A stretch of 64,000 nucleotides of DNA from Neodontobutis hainanensis. Its lineage: Eukaryota; Chordata; Actinopteri; Gobiiformes; Odontobutidae. Within the stretch, counting starts at the first letter, position 1, and every line of letters starts with the position of its first letter. The notes beneath the pieces are model-generated. The model saw nothing but the letters and a program-made list of their open reading frames with translations, was not told the DNA's origin and did no database searches. Below, in pieces: positions 31,811 through 42,826 of this stretch. A program made the translations under genes and the position numbers. Location: assembly GCA_024349245.1 (NCBI GenBank), contig JALDNG010000022.1, positions 18,356,001 through 18,420,000 of the forward strand, given 5' to 3'.

Positions 31811-33864
31811 GTAACAGTGCCAATAAAACGAATGCAAAACCGTTAAAAATCGTCTCGGAGTTCAAATTCTGAGCTAACCTTTAGCACCTCGAGCTAACAA
31901 CAGAGTTTAGCCGCTTGTTTCTATTGTGTTTTTCGTTATGTACTATTATCAGATATGACTGTTAACTTGAATATATGTCACTCTTGCTATTTTATTAAAG
32001 TTGCACAGTTTAAATTGTTAAAATGTTTGTTTTATAGGGTAATCGTTATGAACAAGAGAAGCTACTAAAAGCGAGCAACACGTTGTATGTGGGAAACCTG
32101 TCCTTCTACACCACAGAGGAGCAAGTAAGGTCGTCTAATCACTTAAACCAAGCTTTGCCGCCTGTTAACTTAATATTAATACTTATTATAAATATTAAAC
32201 TTAATATTTAACTTAATATTCATTTTTTGTATTAATATTTATCGTTCTCGTTCGTGAGGTCCATGAACTCTTTGCCAAATGCGGAGACGTGAAGCGGATC
32301 GTCATCGGTTTGGACAAAGTAAAGAAGACGGCTTGTGGGTTCTGCTTTGTAGAGTATCCTTTTAAAATGACATTTAGTCAGTAATAACTTATTAACTAGT
32401 ATAAGTGTTACTGACCTATTCATTCGCAGAGACACAGTCCACAGTACATCACCTTTTTAAAAGACGGTCTGTACTGAAATAGCCTAAATACAATACTTAA
32501 TGCAGTTTGCTCAATATCTTCAGCACAAGGGATTGAAGAGTTGTTGAATAAAGCTCATATGGTTACAGTATGAGTGGTTTTCTTACTGTGACATTTAGAA
32601 GTAGAGGTTGAACTTGGGACAATGTTTGAGTAAAAAGTAGGGATCTAACAGTATTCAGTTATAATGTATTTACTCCACAGTACTATACTGTATTTATTGC
32701 TTAGGGTTGGAAAGGTACACACAAGTAACATTTCGGTTTTGTACAATGTTGGCATACAAATCTTGACGTATACACGTTTTTGCCTGTTATTGTTTATGAT
32801 AAAAAATGTTCCCATACAGGAGAACTTAATGATGCGGGACGGTCCACAAGCGCTGGCTTCATGTTGAGCACATAGTTTATGAAGAAGTGAATAAAATAAT
32901 AAAAGCTTAGTACTCACATTATTTATTCGCTCCACAGTCACACACTGGTGGTCTGTAGCCACAGCTGCCCTGGGGCAGACTCAACCTTTTCTTCTTCTCT
33001 CACTGTGCTCCTGAGAAAAGAAGAAACCAGACAGAATGAAAATGTTATATTTTGAATACAAGACGTGCTGTAGCTTTAATGTTATAAGAGCAGCAAGAGC
33101 AGGTGTACAGCAGTAGTCTGATTAGACTTATAGATTATTATTATTGTGTCACACTGGAAATGTAGAAAAATGAATTTTAAAAACCACCAATAAAACAGCC
33201 ACACAGCTCCTACTTAAGCTTCAGCTGTGACTTCTGTGTGTCCACTCTGAGTCAGATCAGGGCGACAGGAGCTGAGGCTGCAATATTGTAGGGGTGTTTG
33301 ATAACGAAACTGATCATTCAATAATGCCTCGCCAAAGTCCATAGTACAAGTCATTATTTATAGGATTAAGAGATGATTAAACAGCCCAGGAAACATCATT
33401 GTAACCAGGTGATAGAGTTTGACCTATAGGCTATATTTTTGTGACTGGCTTTTATACTTTAGCTCAACATCTGAATCCTTCATTGTTTGCTACAGAAAAC
33501 CTTCGTAAGGCTTCAGCTGTATATTGGCTTTAACCATGTGGTACAGATATTACACTCGAGGTGATGCAGAACACGCCATGCGGTTTGTTAACGGGACGAG
33601 ACTCGACGACCGCATCATCAGGACAGACTGGGACGCCGGCTTCAAAGAAGGGCGACAGTACGGACGCGGAAAATCAGGAGGACAGGTCAGATACAGCAAC
33701 TATTTCTCTTAACTTTAAAAATGTTTTTATGAAATGCGTAGAAGTGTTAATTTTATATTTTTGTTCAGGTGAGAGACGAGTACCGACAGGACTACGATCC
33801 GGCTCGAGGAGGATACGGTAAACTGGCCCAGCAGCAAGTTATAGAGCCACGCAACACTTTTTAG
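31736..33864 (+). CDS. ncbp2: Nuclear cap-binding protein subunit 2 (CBP20), complete
   Basis: Five coding exons (31736-31810, 32038-32124, 32259-32353, 33547-33685, 33769-33864) join in phase to 163 codons plus TAG; human is 156. One RRM: RNP2 LYVGNL (41-46) and RNP1 KTACGFCFVEY (77-87). The cap-stacking tyrosines are present as Y19 and Y42 (human Y20, Y43). The conserved C-terminal cap-closing segment (DRIIRTDWDAGFKEGRQYGR, then GGQVRDEYRQDYD) is intact. With NCBP1 it binds the m7G cap of new RNA polymerase II transcripts in the nucleus and supports splicing, export and 3' processing. The tail after KLAQQQ is seven residues longer than in human. Intron 3 carries U12-type signals. Confidence 0.97.
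32038..32124 (+). CDS. ncbp2: ncbp2 coding exon 2
   Basis: Residues 26-54 with RNP2 and cap-stacking Y42. Acceptor TTTTATAG, donor CAA|GTAAGG. Confidence 0.96.
32259..32353 (+). CDS. ncbp2: ncbp2 coding exon 3
   Basis: Residues 55-85 and two bases of E86, with most of RNP1. Acceptor GTTCGTGAG, donor GA|GTATCCTTTT, which is U12-type. Confidence 0.95.
32354..33546 (+). other. U12-type (minor spliceosome) intron of ncbp2
   Basis: The 5' site GTATCCTTTT fits the U12 consensus almost exactly. Near the 3' end, GGCTTTAACC resembles the U12 branch motif, with the branch A about 13 nt from the terminal AG. There is no pyrimidine tract before the acceptor (CATGTGGTACAG). It also holds a SINE piece at 32925-33005. 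Confidence 0.88.
32925..33005 (-). mobile_element. SINE fragment within the U12 intron
   Basis: TCGCTCCACAGTCACACACT and TGTAGCCACAGCTGCCCTGG match, on the minus strand, the 3' half of the SINE at 11377-11735. Head and core are missing. Confidence 0.65.
33547..33685 (+). CDS. ncbp2: ncbp2 coding exon 4
   Basis: Completes E86 and encodes 87-132: the end of RNP1 and the conserved cap-closing segment, ending YGRGKSGGQ. Donor CAG|GTCAGA. Confidence 0.96.
33769..33864 (+). CDS. ncbp2: ncbp2 coding exon 5
   Basis: Residues 133-163: VRDEYRQDYDPARGGYGKLA, then a short tail ending EPRNTF. Acceptor TTTTTGTTCAG. Confidence 0.96.
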   Translation: MRDEYRQDYDPARGGYGKLAQQQVIEPRNTF

Positions 33865-34083
33865 ACTTTAAACCTGGACTAAACCATCTTCAAATGACAT
33901 CAAACCATTGGACGTGTATCATGTACCAAGTTTATAGTGTTATATTTAATTTATCTACCATCAAATAGGAAAAATGTCTGTTGGTCGGGTTAAAAATCCT
34001 TCATGTGTAACACAGATTCTGTGGATGTTTTGAGAAGGAAACAATGTTTTTGAGTGATTTTTTTTTTTTGGGTAATTTTTTTA

Positions 34084-34089
34084 AATAAA
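34084..34089 (+). terminator. Poly(A) signal of ncbp2
   Basis: AATAAA about 220 nt after the stop codon, followed by a GT/T-rich stretch (AATGTGTCTTC). Confidence 0.7.
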
Positions 34090-34109
34090 CCTTTCTGGAC
34101 AAATGTGTC

Positions 34110-37100
34110 TTCTTTTACAATGATGGGTGTTACTACCACTAAAAGTCTCAGACTCACTTTTTCTTAGATTTGTCTTGAATATAAATGACTTGTATTGAGT
34201 TTAGAACATGGTCACAAAGAAATCCTACTATATTAACTATATGTTATACAAATATTTGCTTCAGGGAAATATACTTTTGTAGGAATAGGAATACAACTGA
34301 TGCTCCTGTAATGATGATACATGTCCAGTAGGTGGTGCTGATTTATCTGGTAAACTTCCTGCCGTTCTTAAACTGACATGTACAGTCTTTTTAGATACAC
34401 ACACTTTCTCCATCAGACCCTGTCCTACTTCTCCCAGCCTTTTAGATTCAAGGCAAAATATATTTATGCTTTAAAATTAAGCCTAAGAATTAATCAAAGA
34501 GGTGTGCTAATGGTTTTAATAATTACCTTCAAATCAGAGACATTTTCTGACTATGAACCCTAAAGCCACTAAACCTTAGACAGAAAACAGTCACTGATTT
34601 ACACTATTCCTCTTTTAAGCCCCCATACAGCCTGGGCTGTACACATCTGCCTCATATGCAGATACTATTTTTAACCCGATGATTTCAACAAAAAAGCAAG
34701 TTAAATCTTTTAAAGGTGAGCACTAGGTTTGTTTTTTCTTTGCTTTGACCTCCGTCTCTCCTCAGGTGACTGGTGGAGATAAAAGGACGCCTAGACTTAG
34801 TTTAAAGTAGCATCATGTAACTTTTACGCCAATACACTGGACCCTAGCAAAGTCAAAACTCTACAAAATACACTAAAATGAATGTTTTACAGAGATGGGC
34901 TCGCTTACAAACTTGCCGTCTTAAACGTCTCTACTGGTAAGCAAACATTGCAACCACTGTTCAGGGGTCGCACAGAAAGGGCTCTGCTAAATAAAGGTTA
35001 CGCAGAGTGGCTTTGATTACACTTTTTCATTTTGGCCTTTATTCGAAGGTGACAGAAACACAGGGCACTGACGTTTAGTGGGAATCAAACCCAGGTCCCC
35101 CAACTACCTAGGTACTGTAGATTACCTTTACACGTTTGCTGTTTGTACCTTTGTTATTGTGCCATGATCTTCTCTAGACAAGGTGCATTGCGTCATCACT
35201 CACAGAATGTCACTGAACTTTACTTTTGACTGAAAATAGGGAGTTTTTGTTTATTGCTTTTAAGTTTTTGAGCTGAAATCATAAGCAAAGAGTAACAACA
35301 AACTCCTGAAAGCATCTGTTTGTGGAACTTTAGCCCTCTCTCCATCTGCAGATGACAGGGTCTATCTCAGATGCCACAGAGAAAAGATACAAAAACCTTT
35401 TCTGGCATTGTGAGACCCATGTTTATTTTTGTTGTAAATGACGTTCACATCTGTTTTCCTTTAAGACTCACTGACTCTGTGCTGTGTGAAAAAACAGACT
35501 CACTCAGCTTGACTCCCGCTCATTTGTTTTCCCAGTTTAGAAGATTATTTTGACTTTATCCTGAAGGAAAAAAATCAAATTCAAGATGCACCTTACACAA
35601 AAAAATCCTCCTGAGAACTCCAGATTAAAACAGATTGGAAATCAATTACCCCTCGCTGATAGATTTCTCTTCTTTCGCCTGAAGGAAGCTAAGCCTTAAA
35701 CACTCCGTGGTGCGTTTAATGCCTCGTTTAAATGACTCCCCTGTGGCCTGTTTTTCTGCAAATAGAAGACAAACCTACCTTTACTTGTGTGTCTGTTTGA
35801 TATAGTGCTTTATTATGTCTTTTACAACAGCTTTATGTTATGGATAAAGTCAATTTAAAGCAAAATGTATAAATGTCTCAAAAAGAAAAGAAAATAAGGT
35901 GCATTTCCACTTACTGTTAAGATTTGAATAATCTTTGTGTGACACTCTGAGAAGCCCCATTTCCATATTTTCCATAACATCTCAGTTTTCCTTGTGTTTT
36001 GGATTTTGCAGAAGTAAAATGTTGTGATGTTTGCTAAAATGCAGCTGGAATCAACAGAACACAAAGACAGATAATGATATCTCCTGATCGTGACAGACAT
36101 TAAGACAAATAACAAGACACTGCACTAACTACATTTACTCATTTTCTGGATCCGGCCAAACTCTATTTATTTATTTTGTACAGTCTCCAAAGGTAGCTGC
36201 TCTAATTAGTTTTTCTGTTTTTTACTCTTTTTCACAACTGTACCTCCTTTTTAAGACTTTTCCTAAATCACAGCCCACTGAGAATTTACCCAAATATTTT
36301 TACATCCAAACTTCAAATTAAAGCCTCCAAACATTCATTAACCAGAGGAAACATGAGGAAATTCTTGCTTGTTTGATATTTTCTACAGAACTCTTTGATA
36401 ACGAGTGCAGTGCTTTGGGTACGTCCTCCAGAGATGTCTTTAATTGAAATATTTATCCAACAGAGAAAATAAAAGAGGGTTGTTGGAGAAAATGATAAAG
36501 TGTGGCTCTTTTGGGGAGCGTAGAAATGCGCTGATTTTAACAGATGAAAGTGTGATACAATCATTTTTATCAGGTCAGTTATTAGATTAACCCAACAACA
36601 TCTCAGTTGGTTTTTAGTTTTTTGTAATCGCTCAAGCGTATTTTCTAAAAACTTGGAGCTAATGTAACACACAAATTCCCAAACTATTAACTCTAAGTGA
36701 CAGAACATTCTAGGACTTCCACATTTCTAAATCTGTCCATCAGCGTCCGAATCAGGCTTACAAACATTTTCATTTGTATTATGTGGTAAATATGACAGTG
36801 ATGCAGTGACATAAACTAAAATGTTTATTTACGATGGCCATCACAAAGTGACATCACTGCCTAATCTGCACTGTGTAGGTGTGTCTTCTCTGGAGAGGAA
36901 ACTAGGGCCCGGAGTGACACCACTGTGCTTCCATCGCCTCCAGGAGACTGACTCCCTCATGGAGCTGACGGTCAGATACTTTCCAGCACCAGTCAGAGAA
37001 AAAAACTCCTCAATGGGCTCAAAAAGGGGACTACGATGGAAGGGGAAGAACAAAGAAAACAGAATGAATACGTGGAACATTCAAGTGTAAGTGCCTCCTC

Positions 37101-40100
37101 GTGTCCCTGGTGCAATGCGTCGGACAGTTTTCCAGGAGCGAGTAGTGACCTGTGGAAACCTTTAAACAGGACACAACAATGAGCTCTGCCCATTAAAAGG
37201 TCAAAAAGATCAACTTTGACCCACTGTAAAACATTTACCTTTGGATCAATTTGTTCACATTTGTTACATTGTCAAACACTGACAACATTGGCCTTTATTT
37301 AGCCTTTGTTTTAATCAGTTTTCCTTTTACTATGACATTTATAAATAGAAACGAGGCTGAATAATTGCCCTGTTTTTTCCCCATCTGTTTATTCAGACTG
37401 TGTTGTTTCTAAATTCTAAATAACACACTGCATTAAGAATAGACTGTGTGGTTATTACAGCCTCGGCTTCGACCAAACCCTTAACGTGAGGTGTTTTAAA
37501 TAATCACATCTCTCTCATCATCCAATCAGCTCGTCCAATTCGGATTCATTCTGGGGCTCGTTTCTGGCTTGATTACTAATTTAGCTCTCACAGCTTTCTC
37601 TGCTTCAGTGAAATAAATAAAACACTTTTCATAAATAAGGAAATTCCTCGTCTGATGATTGGCACAACATCCTGTTTAATGAAAGAATAAGCTACGCAGG
37701 CCTCAAGAAAAGTGAGTGTTCAGATAAATGCACTGAGACTAGACCTTTTAGGACATTTGGGCTTCCCATAGATGCTCACATACCGAAGAAAGGGTAGGAC
37801 TTTTTAAACTCATGGCTCCGATTGATTTTACCGCTCTTCTGTCTCTGTCCAGTTTAGATGAAGGCCACACTGTAAGTCACTAGAGCTATTACACTTAAAT
37901 ATAAATATAAATATAAATATATATACATACTCTAATGTACGACTGTTCATACTTTTGCTCTAATGGCCCTTGATAAAAGACCTGGCCTCCTGTAACAGCT
38001 GTAATACCATTAAAACTATATGTACTGAGCAAAATCTTCTCTAAAAACGGGCCTCTCTGTTTTCTCAGTCTCTCTCGGTCAAAGAGTCCATTTATCAAAC
38101 GCAGAGGACACACACAAGAGACGATCTGTGCCTGAGACTGAATCTAACAAAACCTTCAGCATCAAAACAGGAAGTCTACAGTGACAAGCCACAATCATAT
38201 CTGGAAGAATCTGTCGAGAAATAAACACAACACGACACCATTTTCAGTATTAAATCTATTTGAAAGCTTTTGCTTACAATCATTTTAGACATTTCCATTA
38301 AGAAGCTACATAAGAAAAGACCTTTCAAAAGCAGTTTGTGCATTTTGTCCATTTTTGATGTAGTTAATCATTGTGCATCATTTCCTTCATTGAATCAAAA
38401 AAGGCCAATAATACATCCATTAAAAGAAATAATCAACATTAAAAAGTACATATCATTATAAAATCTAGTCGTCTTCCTTCATTGGTTAGAGCAAGAAACA
38501 ATTTACACAAATATTATGAATAAAATGTACATATGTGAAAAAGAAAAAGCAGAGTAATATAAAGAGACTTATTGCTTTTAAAACAAGCAGCGTCCAGTTC
38601 AAATGCCTTAAAGGGAAGTTCAGGGAAGCTTTTATGTGGAAGTCGTAAAAAGATGTCGACATTTTTTTCAGTCAGCTGATGGGACAATAGATAATTCTCA
38701 CTCGAGGGAAAAGAAAAAACATTAAACAGAAAGGTTTTTCAAATAAATTACGCCTTGTTCTTGTGATAAACCTCGTATTCAAACTGAAAACATGAAAAAG
38801 ACAAAGCTAGCATTTTTTAGCAACAGCTGTTCCTGGTTTTAAACAGAGTCGGTGTCGCACGGCTCTCATTTATTTCAAAAATTGACAATAAATCAAAAGA
38901 ATTTAATAAAATAATTAGCCAGCGGGGCTAAGTTTTGTGTCACTTTGATGATGTCATTATTTCTGTAGCAGACACTTCTCTTCTGGACCGTCCCGTACCC
39001 CACAGTGGGAACAAGGCTTTGTAACTTTTCAAGATGAGTACAAAAAAAAGAGTGCTATAAAGCTCTTTCTTTGTGGCTGATGTCTTAATCTCTCATCAAC
39101 TGTTAGCGCTGGTGTAAAAAAAAGAAAAAAAAAACATACAACACAGACCAATAAAAGTCGACACAATGCTCCTTTTTTACTGAGTCCACATTCCTGACAT
39201 TTAGCGGTCACGACCCAAACCTCGACTACAACCGTCTCAGTGTCCGCCGCTCGGCATTCTGGGGATTCCTGCTGGGTTTAAGGTCTGGTTTTGTGTTATT
39301 TTCGGAAAAAAGTCAGTTCAAGGTCAAGGCCCAGGCGATAAATGTGAACCTTTAACAGGAAATGATTGAATATGTTCCACAAAGAGATGGACAGATAGTG
39401 GAGTTATCAAAATGTAAAGGGCCCAAATGGGATTAAAGATTATTAAGTTGCTGTGCAAAAGTCAGGAGTAAATAAATGGTTTAAATAAAAAACTTAATTG
39501 TTTTAATAAAGTAAAATGAGTGTTATAGTGAGAAAAAAATAAGAAAAATATAAAAAATTACATGGTGGTTAGGCTCCTTAAACTTATCTGTCATAAAAAA
39601 CTAATAAAAAAAAAAACTCCATGATGTTGTGATCAGAGCTAAGTAGGGTCTGAAAGCATTACAGCCTTTTGTTTAAACCTGACTAAAACCTTTACACACC
39701 TCTGTACATTGTCGCGGCCCCAGCCTGTGTATAATCTCATTTCTAAGATGTTTTTCTGTTTCTGGTTGTAATTGCTCAGGTGCTGAGTTGTGGGCGGTCC
39801 TTTACCTGCCTCTACCTCCTTACAGACGTACTTTAACATTCACATTAGCCCTACGTCACCCGCTGTTGCTGTTACCTCATTTCCTTTTACAATATTTTTT
39901 ACTTTGTCATGTTCCTTGAGCCGGGGTCATGACAGTCCAACAAAAGGGCAGCAATAAAAACTGAGAGAAAAGATGTTTCATGGGCTGAGCCTTTGGTGCA
40001 GGCTCATTTTTGTTTTGTTGTAATGAGAATCTCCAAATTAATCAAATGATATGGCCGATAGTAGTGGGCCAGGATGCTATTACTAATACTATACTTTGTC

Positions 40101-42267
40101 TTTTATCTGTTACTGCATAAAACATGCCTCTTAAATGAGATCTATTCAGTTACATTCTGTTGAATTATATGAATGTTTCTGCATTTTCTCATTAACAGTA
40201 GTATTTACAGCAGACCCAGTTTTCTTCCTCTCCACAGACCCCAGCAGCCTCAGAGGGTCAAAACTCCAACTTAAAATCAAGTCTTACCAACACCAATTAT
40301 TTTCTAAAGGTCAAAAGACGACTTGAACTGAGAGTAAACCCTTCCTCCTCGTCTTCAGCCTTAAGACACTGAAATTCATTAATTTAGCCTCCGTCAAAAA
40401 ACACTTTCTCTTTTTCCAAAAACTATCTCGAAGACTGATATTTAAATACGTTTTTCCAGTGTCTGTCTAAACTAGTGTTAGAAAATAGTGTAGTAGCAGC
40501 TTTTGCACGAGTCACTTTACTTTAACGGAGCAGAAATTGAAGCCTGATTTCATTAATGCCACTATAATAATCATTTAATAGAGAAAAAGTTAATGAGGGA
40601 ATGAACTAAATTAGTTAAAAAAAGTATTATCTGCCCCACTTCCTTAGGGTTCGTTCATAGACAACAGCATGACCCTGTAGGGCTACCATAGCTGTTTACA
40701 TGAGGCGTGTGAGATTCTGCACTTATGCCACTAAATGTCACCAAAAAAAGCCCAAAACTTCACCTTTAAGTCATTCCTGGTTGTTATTCTGAGACAAAAA
40801 CATGTCAACGTTCTCCTGCTTTAAACGCATTCAAAGGGATTCTTTCACAAACATTACATTCACTCACAGACTGGGTTTTTATACAACGCCAAAGCAGAAA
40901 ATATCACTTAATATACATAACAACATATTGCTATATTAATTAAAAATAAAAAATCCCACTCCCACTGTATTTTGAGTTTATTAGGATCCATCCCTTTTTC
41001 TCTTTGGTGTAGTGTGTTTAATTCATGACCTTTGACCTTTAGATCTAGTCTCACTATCTTGAGTTTTTAAGGGAATAAGATTTGTGCCAAAATGTCCAAA
41101 CTTTGTGACAGAGTAATATAGTTATATGTCATTATTTCTAAAATAAATCACAAAATACTGCAATTTGAATGATCTTTAGATTATTTTATGTTATATTCTA
41201 GACACTTTTATGCTCCTTTATGAGATACTGGTGGGAATTTCATTAATTTTCCAACAAATTACTTTCAGGGACATTACCAGAAGCCTATTTTCTCTTTAAC
41301 AATCATAAATTTACATTATTCCTCATTTGTAGTCCCTATCTTTGATCTTTCTGACTTTGCCTTCCTTTTTGGTTTAAACTCCACAAACTACAGTAGCCTC
41401 AGAGGGTCAAAGCTCAGATTTCCATTGGGTTTACTCCAGGGCTTACACGTGATGTTGCATTTTAGTTAAGTTTGAAATAAAAAAAATGCCCCACAAAAAT
41501 CAACAATAAAGGTGTTAAAATACAATTTGAGATCTTTTATCCTGGATCCTGTCTCACTGAATGAACTACAACCCCAAATATTTTCATCTTGAGTGATAAC
41601 AATAGAGCAGTGTGGAGAGGCACTGAAAAAAGAGCATAATAGTAAATAAAAAGGCATTATGACCGGACAAACAAATAAATATACTGAAGGTAAGAGCCCA
41701 AAAGTTGTAGCCCAACCTTAGATCCATATTGGTTTATCAATTACCTGTATTCTTACCTAAGTCGTATTTATGCTGGCAGTTTATTGTAGGATATGCTTGT
41801 CATTCTAAAAAGTTAAAGTTTTAACCCGTCTGAATCTCACAACATCAGGAGGTGAGAGTCACGCTGAGCATAAATGGGACAGCTCAGTGAAACCGGAAAT
41901 TAATAAAATATTAAGATTTTTTATAATAATATTATTAAAAGTAGTTTTAGAAGTAAACCCAAGAAAGAAAGCAATCATTAATTTCTAGTATTAATTTTAG
42001 ATTATTAAACTTTTTGCTGTGTCGCTTGTGAATGGGGCACAAGGTTGATGGTTGGTGAAACTGACACCAATATGACAGACAGGAGCTAAAAAGTGGCTTC
42101 AGAGTATCTTATCAATTTAATTTGATATATTTAAAATTGTTCTCTTTTATTTACTTATGTCACAAAAATACGTTTGATTTTTTTGGCACAAAAACGACTC
42201 CTTTTTACTGCGTCTTTTCAGTTTTTGGCAGAACATGAAGCATTCAAGTCCCCATCTTTCTCGAACG
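34110..42267. other. 8-kb stretch without recognised gene
   Basis: Only short, AT-biased open frames. A small TATAAA-type microsatellite lies at about 37,898-37,923. The right end, next to 42,268, probably holds the 3' UTR of the C1orf226 orthologue on the minus strand. I saw no conserved exon. Confidence 0.4.
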
Positions 42268-42826
42268 TCACTCAAACGAGAGCAGGTCCGGGCTGGTTTG
42301 TGGCTCTCTGTCTTCACTGTTTACTTTTGTTACCTTACCACAGGGGGCGCCGTTCCCCAGTGGGACGTCCTCACTCGAGCTGAGGCGGCATGGGGTCGAG
42401 GAGAGCTGTGGGTCTGAGCCTGTTTTAAGCCAAACGTCCGGAGGGTCTTTGTTAATCAGATCTGGGATGGACAACTCTAACGCTGTCTCTGAAACTAAAC
42501 TGCTCTCGTCCAGTTCTTCCAAATCCAGCTTTTCGTCACTTTCTGAGTTTATGTTTTCCATAAATTCCATCTCGATACTTCCCTGTTCTCCCTTTAGCTC
42601 CGCCTCTTCCTGTTTGGTGACTTTCGGGGACTCTTTGCTGGTGAGAAGAGGTGTTTTCTCGGGCGTTGGAGGGAAAGAGGAGGAGTCTGCGGCGTCCGGA
42701 GAGGAGACGACGGGGTCAGAGGAGATCATCATGTCCTGGGTGGTTTTCAACGCTCGGGGAAGCCGTTTTTTACCCGATGGAGGAGGAGGGTCCAGGCGAG
42801 GAAACGAGTCAAAGGAGGACATGTGA
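42268..42826 (-). CDS. C1orf226-like exon 3 (terminal)
   Basis: The split serine, then 185 residues. It opens HMSSFDSFPRLDPPPP, continues KRLPRALKTTQDMM, has an acidic Glu/Ser-rich middle, and ends SPDLLSFE with TGA. Acceptor TTCTCTCCTCAG. Confidence 0.9.

Noticed and set aside
36313..36708. 131-codon minus-strand frame
   Set aside because: AT-rich, with no motif, conserved segment or splice context; treated as chance.
42449..42826. 125-codon plus-strand frame
   Set aside because: Antisense shadow of the terminal C1orf226-like exon.
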